Shown piece after piece: positions 9,826 through 18,993 of a DNA stretch of 64,000 nt. This DNA comes from WVZH01 sp034430425. GTDB taxonomy: Bacteria > Chloroflexota > Anaerolineae > Anaerolineales > E44-bin32. The DNA lies in contig DAOUEK010000109.1 of assembly GCA_034430425.1 (NCBI GenBank), positions 21,217 to 85,216 on the forward strand. The letters run 5' to 3'. Below the pieces are notes generated by a model. The model saw only the letters and a list, made by a program, of their open reading frames with translations, was not told the DNA's origin and searched no databases. Each line of letters starts with the position of its first letter. Within the stretch, counting starts at the first letter, position 1. Made by a program: the position numbers and the translations under genes.

Positions 9826-9938
9826 CTCGAGCCTCGCACAGCGATACCGGAGTAGATTGCGCTCTCCGCAACCATCCCGTCGCAAGAAGTTACCTCAAGT
9901 ATACCTGGCAGATGAAACGGTCCTTGCCAAAATCCGTG

Positions 9939-12038
9939 TTATTCAAACGATCCATGGAGTCGTTGAACGAGATCGCTGCGCGTGTAGATCGTAATCACAT
10001 CGCCGTCCCGCAGGACGGTATGCCCGTGCGGGATGATCACTTTGGAATTCCGGTGAATCGAGACAACGATACATTCTTCGGGCAGATCGCAGGCAAGATC
10101 GGATATGGATTTCCCTACTGCCCGATGGCCCTCTTCCAACAACAATTCAAGAAATTCCATGCCTTGTGATCGTTCTTGTTCGGTTCGTCTGATCCGCTGG
10201 CCCAACTCCGAACGACGCACCATGGCGATGTTGTAGGCACGGATGGCGTCATGCCGTCCGACCAGTCCGATCAACTGAAGCGGGTTCTCGCGAGAAACTA
10301 CCGGAATACGCCCCAATCCTCGTGGCCCCATTTTGATCAACACGTCCCCAATGGATTCATCGGGGTATGCCAGCACGAGATCGTCGAAGGCCGTGCCAAT
10401 TTGCGAGACGACGGTTTTCTTGGGCATATGCGCCCGAACGGCATTTTCCAAATCGCTGACCGTGACGATCCCCCATAATTGCCCCTCATCATCCAGAATG
10501 GGGAAACCCTGATGATGCTTGCGGCCAAGCGACTCGGAGAAACCCTTGAGAGAAAGATTGTGGTCGAGTGTATCGATTTCCGTACGCATGACCTCGCTTA
10601 CCTGGACTCCCTGCAGCACATCAATGTCGCGGCCGAAACGCAAATTCACACCGCGGCGGGAAAGCTTTATGGTGTAAATCGATTGTCTGTGCATGATTTT
10701 TCGCGCCAGCAATGTCGCCACGACCACGGTCAACATCAGCGGCAGAATGATGCGGTAGTCTCCGGTTAGTTCGAAGAGGATGATCACGGCTGTCATTGGC
10801 GCTTGCGCGGCCGCCGCAAACACCGCGCCCATGCCAACCAGTGCATATGCCCCGGCCGGGGCCGGTGTAAAGGGCATCACTGCGTGCATAACCACACCGA
10901 AGGCTGCGCCCAACATGGAACCCAGGAAAAGCGAGGGCGCAAATACGCCTCCCGAACCGCCGGAACCCAGGGTGATCGTCGTGGCCAACAGCTTAAGAAC
11001 AAGCAATGCGACGACGGCCTCGAGAACGATCTGATTCTGGAGGGTTTTGCCAATCGCTTCATAGCCAACATTGAAGATCTGCGGCAACACGTCCCATTTC
11101 ACTGCCGTTATATGTGGGTAAAACAGGGCCAGCAACCCGAGAAGTGCACCACCGACAGCGGGTTGGAACCATTCGGGGACAACCGTCCAGCGTTCGAAAA
11201 CATCCTCCATGAAATAGAGAAGCTTTACAAATGCCACTGCGATCAACGCCGCCAGAATTCCCAGGAGCGGATACAAGAAGAACTCCCAGGTGCTGTTGAT
11301 GTGATACTGCGTAACGAGGGGGAAAGCCGGCACATCGCCGAAAAAGGCCTGGCCGATTACGCTGGCCGTCACGGCCGATACCACGACCGTGCTGAAATAG
11401 GCCACCGAAAGTTCACCCAATATGACTTCGATGGCAAAAACCACACCCGCGATGGGTGCGTTGAAAGTGGCCGCGATACCACCTGCCGCGCCACAGGCCA
11501 CGAGGTTGCGAATGCGTTCGTCGGAGAGACGAAAAATCTGCCCGACGCTGGATCCCAGGGCCGAACCGATCTGAACGATCGGACCCTCGCGCCCCACCGA
11601 TCCGCCGCTGCCAATGCAGAGTGAGGAAGCTAACGATTTAATAATCGCCACGATGGGACGGATGCGTCCGCCCTTGAGCGCCACCGCTTCCATCACCTCC
11701 GGGACTCCGTGTCCTTTCGCTTCTCGGGCGAAATGGAAGACAAGCAGGCCAACGAGCAGGCCGCCTACGGCAGGCACGATTACGACGTAGGCTTTCCCCA
11801 GCGAGGTTGTCAGCGAGGGAAACCACTCGTATCCCACCCATTCCACCCCGCGGATCAAATATCGGAAAAGAACTGCACCGATACCTGCACCAATACCCAC
11901 CACGATCGAAGTAAATACCAGCACGAACTCTTCCGATGCGATCGGACTTGCCAGGAATCGTCTCCATAGGTTTCGCAAGCGTCGTTGCAGCGGAACTCGT
12001 TTTGGCGTTTCTACAATTTCACTTTCAGTACTGCTCAT
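9939..12038 (-). CDS. ClC-family chloride channel/transporter with CBS and TrkA-C domains
   Basis: A 699-residue membrane protein with ClC selectivity motifs in order: GHGVPEV (about 109-115), GREGP (gating Glu at 151) and GSGGVFAP (about 360-370). After about 450 residues of membrane domain come a CBS pair (about 475-600) and a TrkA-C-like ligand-binding domain (about 620-695), implying gating by a nucleotide or other cytosolic ligand. The position equal to the internal proton Glu of E. coli ClC (E203) is Val205 here, as in ClC channels, so it may be an anion channel, not a proton-coupled exchanger. It is transcribed alone. Confidence 0.9.
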   Translation of the reverse strand: MSSTESEIVETPKRVPLQRRLRNLWRRFLASPIASEEFVLVFTSIVVGIGAGIGAVLFRYLIRGVEWVGYEWFPSLTTSLGKAYVVIVPAVGGLLVGLLVFHFAREAKGHGVPEVMEAVALKGGRIRPIVAIIKSLASSLCIGSGGSVGREGPIVQIGSALGSSVGQIFRLSDERIRNLVACGAAGGIAATFNAPIAGVVFAIEVILGELSVAYFSTVVVSAVTASVIGQAFFGDVPAFPLVTQYHINSTWEFFLYPLLGILAALIAVAFVKLLYFMEDVFERWTVVPEWFQPAVGGALLGLLALFYPHITAVKWDVLPQIFNVGYEAIGKTLQNQIVLEAVVALLVLKLLATTITLGSGGSGGVFAPSLFLGSMLGAAFGVVMHAVMPFTPAPAGAYALVGMGAVFAAAAQAPMTAVIILFELTGDYRIILPLMLTVVVATLLARKIMHRQSIYTIKLSRRGVNLRFGRDIDVLQGVQVSEVMRTEIDTLDHNLSLKGFSESLGRKHHQGFPILDDEGQLWGIVTVSDLENAVRAHMPKKTVVSQIGTAFDDLVLAYPDESIGDVLIKMGPRGLGRIPVVSRENPLQLIGLVGRHDAIRAYNIAMVRRSELGQRIRRTEQERSQGMEFLELLLEEGHRAVGKSISDLACDLPEECIVVSIHRNSKVIIPHGHTVLRDGDVITIYTRSDLVQRLHGSFE

Positions 12039-12379
12039 TAATTATCTCCAAATTGAAAATCAGCGGACGTTCACTTTCAAGACACTATCACATCAAGCGC
12101 CAGGCATGTATAGGACTCTTGCTAAATTTCGTCAAGGGGGAAATTATCATTCCCTTTCAGCATACGGTATCGACAATCAATGAGACGACACGTTGGATAG
12201 ACGATGGCGAACGAAACATCAATTCTTCTGCACGTGCCGATATCGATGTCGCAATGCATAAAGACTTAATGGCATATTCCCGACAATCGAATACAATACA
12301 CAGGTAGATTCCCAGGATATTTAAAAAAACAATAATGAGGAACGTAGATCCATAATATCTACTTAAAGGAGAACGAATC
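12039..12379. other. intergenic region between divergent clc-like and membrane-protein genes
   Basis: About 340 AT-rich bases between divergent genes; promoters for both are expected. Only short unsupported frames are present. A GGAG site immediately precedes the ATG at 12380. No RNA gene, repeat or convincing promoter pair was seen. Confidence 0.35.
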
Positions 12380-13150
12380 ATGGACGGAATCTCGAAATTT
12401 TTTAAGAGACTATACTATCAGTTTCTCCTACGCGACGTCGTCGCCAAGGTCATTCCAGGATTATTACCCCTGATTGTTGTGAACTTCAGCCTTTCCGGAG
12501 GAAGCCTCCTGGGTAATATATACGGCAACCTTCCGGGAACAGGATCGTCTCTCATTACCGCGATTGTTTTATACGGCCTGGGGATGATGCTCGGCATGTT
12601 CTTTCAGTTTATCGGCAATCATACCTACACCTTTGGAAAAAGCAACGTTGATTGGGGACCCAAGACCATCAGCATCCGAAACAGATCGTTCAAGCTTCCC
12701 AAGATAAAATTTTCATTGCCCGCCGTCGACTGGACGCCCATCGTCATTCACGTCTGGGGCAGTGAAGAAGAATCCATGAAGAAAGAGCTTGATTTTCGGC
12801 ATTACGCCAATCAAACAGAGAATCGCGACTACGTTCTCGATAAGAGAGAGCGGTTAGTCATCTTCAAAGAGATGGCCGGGAATTATGCTGTGGTTTTCAG
12901 CCTTTCTTTTGTAATCTCTCTCATTGCCTGGATCGTTTTTGTAATTGATGAACCGAGTATCTTTGACATCAGAACCATCCTTGTCTTTGCAATATTCTGG
13001 GTGATCTTGATGGTCTTAAGTCGGCAAAACAAGGCCCTCGCCAACCAACAAAAAAGCTGGGAAAAGATCGTCATCGATTCGAAGGGCAAGCTGCCGTCCG
13101 TAAGCTCCTCAACCGCAGCGAAGTCGGCAGCCAAGACGCAAAAGTCGTAG
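12380..13150 (+). CDS. membrane protein of unknown function
   Basis: A 256-residue protein with two N-terminal hydrophobic segments (about residues 20-42 and 55-78), a soluble middle (about 85-170) rich in charged residues, two more membrane segments (about 172-192 and 200-217) and a basic Ser/Ala-rich tail. The start is supported by GGAG about 9 bases upstream. I do not recognise the family. It is monocistronic, convergent with the ABC exporter genes and separated from them by a bidirectional hairpin. Confidence 0.65.
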   Translation: MDGISKFFKRLYYQFLLRDVVAKVIPGLLPLIVVNFSLSGGSLLGNIYGNLPGTGSSLITAIVLYGLGMMLGMFFQFIGNHTYTFGKSNVDWGPKTISIRNRSFKLPKIKFSLPAVDWTPIVIHVWGSEEESMKKELDFRHYANQTENRDYVLDKRERLVIFKEMAGNYAVVFSLSFVISLIAWIVFVIDEPSIFDIRTILVFAIFWVILMVLSRQNKALANQQKSWEKIVIDSKGKLPSVSSSTAAKSAAKTQKS

Positions 13151-13167
13151 TTAGAATCCCCGCAAAA

Positions 13168-13207
13168 AAAAGCTCACCACATAAGTCTTTACTAATGGTG
13201 AGCTTTT
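13168..13207. terminator. bidirectional hairpin terminator
   Basis: A perfect 12-bp stem, AAAAGCTCACCA (13168-13179) and TGGTGAGCTTTT (13196-13207), encloses a 16-base loop between two convergent genes. A-rich and U-rich flanks on the two sides fit termination in both directions. Confidence 0.8.
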
Positions 13208-13263
13208 CATTTGTATTCTACACATCTTCACTTCGAGATACTGCATGGTATTAACGCAGCCAG

Positions 13264-15069
13264 CTACCTCGCCATGCTCTCGATGTACTCCAGCGATTGA
13301 TGCCTGAAATAAGTGTTGTATAAATCGGCGTAATGCCCCCCTTGTGACATCAAGGACTGATGTGTGCCCTGCGACAAGATCCGCCCGTGCTCCATGACGA
13401 TGATCCGATCGGCGTTCTGCACCGTCCACAACCGGTGAGCGATGATCACGGACGTACGATCCTGCATCACGGATTGCAAACCTTCCTGAATCTGCGTCTC
13501 CGTAAATGGGTCGACGCTGGCTGTGGCTTCATCCAGGATCAGGATGGCCGGATCCTTGAGCAGCACGCGCGCCAACGCCACGAGCTGCCGCTGCCCCATG
13601 GAGAGATTCGCCCCGCGCTCGCCGACGTAGGTCTCCAACCCCTTCGGCAGGTCTTGCAGCCACGCACCCTGGCTGATGTGCATCGCCGCCTGAAGCACTT
13701 CCTCATCCGACGCTCCGGGGCGGGCGTAGCGGATGTTATCTCCCACACTCAAAGAGAAAAGGAAAGGATCTTGGGGAACCAATCCAATGTGCCGGCGATA
13801 CCCCGCCAAATCGAAACGACGCACATCATAGCCGTCGATGAGAAGCTCGCCCTCTTGAAATTCGTAGAAGCGCGCAATCAGATTGGCGATACTGCTTTTC
13901 CCGGCGCCGGTATGTCCCACCAACGCCAGCGTCTCTCCCGGCGTAATGGTGAGTGAGAATTCCGGCAAAACGATCTCCTTCTCCGTATACCGGAAGCACA
14001 CACTCTTAAATTCGATCTTCCCATCCAGCCGTTCGACTTCTTCCTGCGCCACCTGCACGACCATTGGTTCGGCGTCGATCAAGGCAAAAACCCGTTCGGC
14101 TGCGGAAAGACCGTCCTGGAATTGACTCCAGAACGAGGCGATACTCATCATGGGAAACCAGAAAAATCCAACCGCCTGCATGAACAGATACCAATCCCCC
14201 GGTGAAAGGGTCCCCGCGCCGACCTGAATTCCACCGCTGTAAACCAGGAGCGCCACACCCAATCCGGACGAAAGCCCCATGAAGGGAAATATCGAGTTCA
14301 AGGTCAGGCCGCGACGGATGCCGACTTGATAGCCCTGGCGGTTGTTGCGTTTAAAAGTATCGTAGATCGCCCGTTCCTTGCGGAAACTCTTGGCCACGAA
14401 AATACCACTGATCGATTCCTGGATCTGGGCGTTGATCTTCGCCGTCACGCGCCGGGCGTTCTGCGTCACCCGACGTGCCACTCGCCGGAAACTCAGTGCG
14501 ATGACCACAGCCAGCGGAGCCATGGCGTACAAGATGATACTCAGCCCGGAGTTGATACTCATCAACCAGATCGTCAGGACGCCAATCTGCATGAACTGAC
14601 TCAGTAGATTGACCACCAGCGAGACCACCTCGGAAAAGTCCTGTGTGTCGGAGGTCACGCGGCTGACGATTTTGCCGGAGGGATGTTCGTCGTAGAAGGA
14701 CATATCGTGGCGCACCATGGCGTCGAAGACATCCTCGCGCAAATTTAGCACAACATCCCCTATCACGCATGCGGAAAGCCATTGACGCGCGAAATTCGAT
14801 ACCCAGGCCAGCCCGCCCATCAACAGCACGACACCACTACTAAGGGCAATACTTGCCAGGGTTGGGCTTGCAGCTACAACGTCGATAGCCTTGGCGATGG
14901 CGATCGGTGCCCCGCTGCCGGCGATCGAATTAATTGTCAGCGCCACGGCCACGAAGATTACCTGTCTCCGATACATACGGAAATAATGCAGGATACGCAG
15001 CAGAAGTTCACGATCGCTGTATTCACGATCGTAGGTTTCGCTATCCAGGCCGTCCAGAATAAAACCCAT
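13264..15069 (-). CDS. ABC exporter subunit (permease-ATPase fusion), canonical ATPase half
   Basis: A 601-residue half-transporter with six membrane helices (about residues 30-320) fused to an ATPase domain. Walker A is GHTGAGKSS, the signature is LSMGQRQL, and Walker B is ILILDEATASVD with the catalytic Glu present. The companion gene ends 3 bases before this ATG, so the two are translated together and very likely form a heterodimeric exporter like BmrCD or TM287/288. The substrate (drug, lipid or peptide) cannot be read from the sequence. Confidence 0.9.
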   Translation of the reverse strand: MGFILDGLDSETYDREYSDRELLLRILHYFRMYRRQVIFVAVALTINSIAGSGAPIAIAKAIDVVAASPTLASIALSSGVVLLMGGLAWVSNFARQWLSACVIGDVVLNLREDVFDAMVRHDMSFYDEHPSGKIVSRVTSDTQDFSEVVSLVVNLLSQFMQIGVLTIWLMSINSGLSIILYAMAPLAVVIALSFRRVARRVTQNARRVTAKINAQIQESISGIFVAKSFRKERAIYDTFKRNNRQGYQVGIRRGLTLNSIFPFMGLSSGLGVALLVYSGGIQVGAGTLSPGDWYLFMQAVGFFWFPMMSIASFWSQFQDGLSAAERVFALIDAEPMVVQVAQEEVERLDGKIEFKSVCFRYTEKEIVLPEFSLTITPGETLALVGHTGAGKSSIANLIARFYEFQEGELLIDGYDVRRFDLAGYRRHIGLVPQDPFLFSLSVGDNIRYARPGASDEEVLQAAMHISQGAWLQDLPKGLETYVGERGANLSMGQRQLVALARVLLKDPAILILDEATASVDPFTETQIQEGLQSVMQDRTSVIIAHRLWTVQNADRIIVMEHGRILSQGTHQSLMSQGGHYADLYNTYFRHQSLEYIESMAR

Positions 15070-15072
15070 CGC

Positions 15073-16896
15073 CTACCCGTCTCCGCCTTGCAATGAGGCA
15101 GCGGATGGCCTTGCGCCGCCGTTCCCCGATTCGATCCTCGAAAAGATACGCCGATAATCCGCGCTGCGTTCCAGCAGCTCTTCGTGGGTTCCCTGATCCG
15201 CCAACCGACCGCGACGCAAAACCAGAATGCGATCCGCCCAGCGGATCTGACTGAGGCGATGCGTGATCAAGAACGTCGTGCGTTCCCGACTGATCTGACG
15301 CATGGCGCGCTGAATTTGATCTTCTGTGGCGCTGTCGATGGCGCTCGTGCTGTCATCCAGAATAAGGATGCGCGGATCGGTGAGAAAAGCGCGGGCGATG
15401 GCAATACGCTGCCGCTGCCCACCGGAAAGCATCACACCGCGCTCGCCAATCTCCGTTTCGTATCCATCGTGAAAGGATTGGATAAAATCCGCAGCCTGCG
15501 CTTCCTCCGCTGCTTTTTCGATACTCTCCCGGGAAGGCGCATCGCAGCCGAAGGCGATGTTTTCCGCAATCGTGTTGGAAAAGAGAAAGATCTCCTGCTC
15601 GATCGTGGAGATCTGCGAGCGCAGGGATTCCATACTCCAATCGCGGACATCGATGCCATCGATTTTCACGCAACCTTCATCTACGTCGTAGATGCGGTTG
15701 ATCAGACGCGTCAGTGTGGTTTTCCCCGATCCGGTCTCACCTACAAGGGCAATCGTTTTACCGGCCTCGGCCTTGAAATTGATGTCACGCAGTACAACCT
15801 GATCGTTGTAACTGAAGCTGACGTTCTCGAAGGCCACCTCGCCGCGCATCGATCTGGTGATGCCGCCAACGTTCTCGTCCAATTCGGTTTTGGCGGTGAT
15901 CAACTTCAAGATGCGTTCGGCGCTGGCGATACCCAGTTGAACCAGATTGAACGAGAAGAGCGAGATAAACGTCGGGAACCGCAGCGCGCCCATCAACCCA
16001 ACAAACGAGACCACTTCCCCCAGGCTGATCCGCCCCGCTTGCCAGACCATCAAGGCATGAAAGAGCCCGATCGCCCAGCTCAAACTAAAAATCAACATCG
16101 GCCAGTAACGTGCCTGTATCTCCCCTTGCTGCACAAACAAATCCCGATAGCGGCGGGCATTGTGTGTGAATTTGTCCCACTCGTATCGTTCTTGAACGGT
16201 GGATTTGACCACTTCGATACCGGCGATGGCCTCGGCCAAACCGGCGTTCATTGTTCCGAATTGATCGCGCATGGCCGTACTGATCGGATTAAGTCGATGA
16301 TTGTAATCGAGCAGGGAAAGGATAAGCAGCACCAGGAAGATGGACGGCACAAGCAACAACTCCGTCCGAATGGCGGCAATCAACACCATGGGCACGATGG
16401 TGTTCATCACGGAGTCGGTGATCAACATCACGCCCGGGCTGAACATCAGGTTCAACGCACGCACATCATTAGTGGCGCGCGCCATGATGTCGCCGATCCG
16501 TTGACGCCCATGGAAGGTTTGGCTCTTACCCAGCAAACTGACGTACAGCTCATGGCGCGAATCGCGTTCCACACGCTGTGCCAGGAATTCCGCAGAATAG
16601 TTGCGCATCAAACCCGTAAGTCCCTGACTCATCGCCGCTACCATAACCGTAAGGGAGACACCGATCAACTCTTCACCTTGAAATCCAGTGCTGGTGATGA
16701 TGTCAAAGGCACGTCCGATGAAGAGCTGGATATTGCTGTATGCTATGTTGTTGCCAGCCGCGGCCAGGATCATGGCGAGTGGAAAGATGGGATAACGCAG
16801 CGTATGCGACAGGATCCAGCGCACAGGCCCGCTGCGTTTATAGGTATATTCGGATTCGAGTGAAAACTCGCGCTTTTCGGTAGTCATCTCGGCCAT
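15073..16896 (-). CDS. ABC exporter subunit (permease-ATPase fusion), degenerate ATPase half
   Basis: A 607-residue half-transporter: six membrane helices (about 35-330), then an ATPase domain with Walker A GETGSGKTT, signature LSGGQRQR and Walker B ILILDDSTSAID. The catalytic Glu after Walker B is replaced by Asp, the usual mark of the non-hydrolysing site in heterodimeric exporters, while the partner downstream keeps Glu. First gene of the two-gene operon. An alternative ATG three codons downstream is possible. Confidence 0.9.
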   Translation of the reverse strand: MAEMTTEKREFSLESEYTYKRSGPVRWILSHTLRYPIFPLAMILAAAGNNIAYSNIQLFIGRAFDIITSTGFQGEELIGVSLTVMVAAMSQGLTGLMRNYSAEFLAQRVERDSRHELYVSLLGKSQTFHGRQRIGDIMARATNDVRALNLMFSPGVMLITDSVMNTIVPMVLIAAIRTELLLVPSIFLVLLILSLLDYNHRLNPISTAMRDQFGTMNAGLAEAIAGIEVVKSTVQERYEWDKFTHNARRYRDLFVQQGEIQARYWPMLIFSLSWAIGLFHALMVWQAGRISLGEVVSFVGLMGALRFPTFISLFSFNLVQLGIASAERILKLITAKTELDENVGGITRSMRGEVAFENVSFSYNDQVVLRDINFKAEAGKTIALVGETGSGKTTLTRLINRIYDVDEGCVKIDGIDVRDWSMESLRSQISTIEQEIFLFSNTIAENIAFGCDAPSRESIEKAAEEAQAADFIQSFHDGYETEIGERGVMLSGGQRQRIAIARAFLTDPRILILDDSTSAIDSATEDQIQRAMRQISRERTTFLITHRLSQIRWADRILVLRRGRLADQGTHEELLERSADYRRIFSRIESGNGGARPSAASLQGGDG

Positions 16897-17087
16897 GGCT
16901 TAGAGATAAGATTATACACGTCCAGATCACATTTCGAAGATGGAATAATTAGTGACTTGCCTGTTTTCCTGTAAGGGCAGTTCGCGAACCGCCCCTGCAA
17001 GGCGTTTGAATAACTTGGTTGTTGGAATAAGTTATCTTATTGGGAATTGATGAATACTGGGATAGCTCCATTAATCCAAGTCTTGTT

Positions 17088-17263
17088 GGCGCCGGATATT
17101 TATCCGGTGCCAATATTCAGCGGATATTTATCCGCGGGTCTTGGGGTAAATCGGATGATCGGCCGTGAAGATAATCTTCACTTCAACTTGTTTTATTACT
17201 TCCATTCGGGGATTGGCAGATAGACATCTGCCGGATATCGGTTGCGGATCAATATCCGCAACC
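17088..17263. repeat. cluster of three palindromes with a shared TATCCG core
   Basis: Three hairpins lie in the intergenic region: 17088-17111 (11-bp stem with one G-U pair, 2-base loop), 17120-17135 (7-bp stem, 2-base loop) and 17240-17263 (10-bp stem GGTTGCGGAT, loop CAAT). All three contain GGATA/TATCC or GGAT/ATCC arms. They may be REP-like extragenic palindromes, mRNA-stabilising 3' structures of the L,D-transpeptidase transcript, or operators. The remainder of 16897-17274 holds no gene I can support. Confidence 0.55.
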
Positions 17264-17274
17264 ATCAAGAAACC

Positions 17275-18849
17275 CTACGGACGAATTTCGACAACGACGC
17301 CATCCTCCGCCCAGTTATACAACTCCTCGGCGTCATCCAAATCGAGAATGATGCAGCCGAATGAAGCCGGCCGCCCCAAAACATCCGCCCACAATCTTCG
17401 CCCGCTGGAAAGCAGCGGCAGGCCGTGAATTCCATTCAGGAGATCCGGCGTGGCGTAGTAAATCCCCATAAAATGCGGCATGTAGAGATCCCAAATCGAA
17501 GCGTAGGCATTGAGTTCGTGTGTCATCACCTGGAAGATGCCAGGCATCGTCGGAGACGAATCGATCCCTGTGCTAACAACATATTCGCGGAACAATTCGC
17601 CATCCTGGTAGATCCACATATGCTGTTCGCTGATGCTGATCTCGATCCGTTTGCCCATAACAACGGGGAATTCCAATAAAGAATCCTTGGGTGGTACAGT
17701 CAAAGTCTCACCGACCCGCAAACCCCGCCGCGAAAGCATTGGATTCTCCTCCAGTAATTTCCAGAACGGCATCGAGACTTTAAAACCAATTGAGACCAGA
17801 TTGTCTCCGGAGACGATAACGTAACTCGTCGGCAGATAGTGGACCAAGATGGGATCGGAAGTTCGCCCCTCGAGCGCTTCCTCCAAAACCTTTTGCGCCG
17901 ATTCAAAGTCGATGCTGCGTTCTTCACCCAGGGATTCATCCAATCCCTGAAGGTAGGCAGCGATTTCCTGCGCATCGGTATCCACGGAGATACTCGAGGC
18001 TCTACGCTCCAAAGCAAGCCAGGAAGCGATCGTCTCGCCATCGGGCGTCCACTGGAAATGCTCATCCGTGACAGGATCATAAGCACGCAGGTTGACCTCT
18101 GCGTTCAACATGTTTTCAAGTAAGGTCGCTGTTTCGGAAGCATCGACGATCTCAGGGTCATTGGGAACCGTGACGAGCTGTATCAAGCGATACTTCATTA
18201 AAATCGAAGAGGGATCATCTTTGAGCAATGCGAGGCTGGCAGCCACATTCAACATCCAACCGGAACGCCCCGCTTGATAGCTGACCTCTCCACCATCGAC
18301 GGACAACTGCGCTTCAGCCGGGGGTATTTCGACGATTTCCGCCCAGGCCGCAAGCCCGGCACGTGCCGTTTCATCGTCCAGGAGCACCCAGGGTAGTATG
18401 TCCATTGGTTTCTGAAAGCCGCGCAGCCAAATACCGATCCCCTTGAACAACCCCTCTCCCCGGCCTACCGAGAAAGCTCGCATCGCCGTTGCCTGTGCAT
18501 CGACTCCCAAGCCGAATTCGCCCGGTGTAACAACCCATGCTCGGTCGGCATTCGAACTATCAACGGCCGTTAATCGCAGCTCTTGATTCCACACCCGATC
18601 CAGTTCCCGCGCCGCTCTCTCCAGGCTCATGCCTTCCAGCGGCATCCCCCCTACCGAAACACCCGGCATGATTTGGGCCGACATCTGGCAGGTAAGATAC
18701 CCCACGATCACAATAGTGAAGAAGACCAGCAGTAGAACCGCCAAAATTAAAATGAGCCAACGTGCCGTCTTCGACACTCTCGGTGGGAGGTGACGGATGG
18801 AAAACCGCCCGGACACCTGTTTCGTCGTTGACTTCCTCGTCGTTTCCAT
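17275..18849 (-). CDS. L,D-transpeptidase (YkuD) with LysM and peptidoglycan-binding domains
   Basis: A 524-residue envelope enzyme expected to cross-link or modify peptidoglycan. An N-terminal basic region and one membrane helix (about residues 30-52) anchor it. A PG_binding_4-like region (about 65-330) is followed by a LysM domain (about 340-390) and a C-terminal YkuD domain (about 400-524). The catalytic Cys is residue 499 in the motif ASFGC, preceded by IHG. The usual SHGC-x-R pattern is changed to SFGCII, so the second His and the Arg are missing. The ATG follows AAGGG. Monocistronic. Confidence 0.85.
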   Translation of the reverse strand: METTRKSTTKQVSGRFSIRHLPPRVSKTARWLILILAVLLLVFFTIVIVGYLTCQMSAQIMPGVSVGGMPLEGMSLERAARELDRVWNQELRLTAVDSSNADRAWVVTPGEFGLGVDAQATAMRAFSVGRGEGLFKGIGIWLRGFQKPMDILPWVLLDDETARAGLAAWAEIVEIPPAEAQLSVDGGEVSYQAGRSGWMLNVAASLALLKDDPSSILMKYRLIQLVTVPNDPEIVDASETATLLENMLNAEVNLRAYDPVTDEHFQWTPDGETIASWLALERRASSISVDTDAQEIAAYLQGLDESLGEERSIDFESAQKVLEEALEGRTSDPILVHYLPTSYVIVSGDNLVSIGFKVSMPFWKLLEENPMLSRRGLRVGETLTVPPKDSLLEFPVVMGKRIEISISEQHMWIYQDGELFREYVVSTGIDSSPTMPGIFQVMTHELNAYASIWDLYMPHFMGIYYATPDLLNGIHGLPLLSSGRRLWADVLGRPASFGCIILDLDDAEELYNWAEDGVVVEIRP

Positions 18850-18993
18850 GAAACCCTTTTCTCACCTGATGCAACCCTGCCGCAGCAGCGTTGGTATGGG
18901 CACTTTCAACTCTGGAATCATATCCTCATCCAAAGCGGATGCAAAATCGCTGCCGAGCGAGGGACAATTTGATAAGCTCTGATTTATGGACAA

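Noticed and set aside
15184..16863. Long plus-strand frame of 559 codons
   Set aside because: Antisense to the ABC subunit; His/Arg/Gln-rich composition of a shadow frame.
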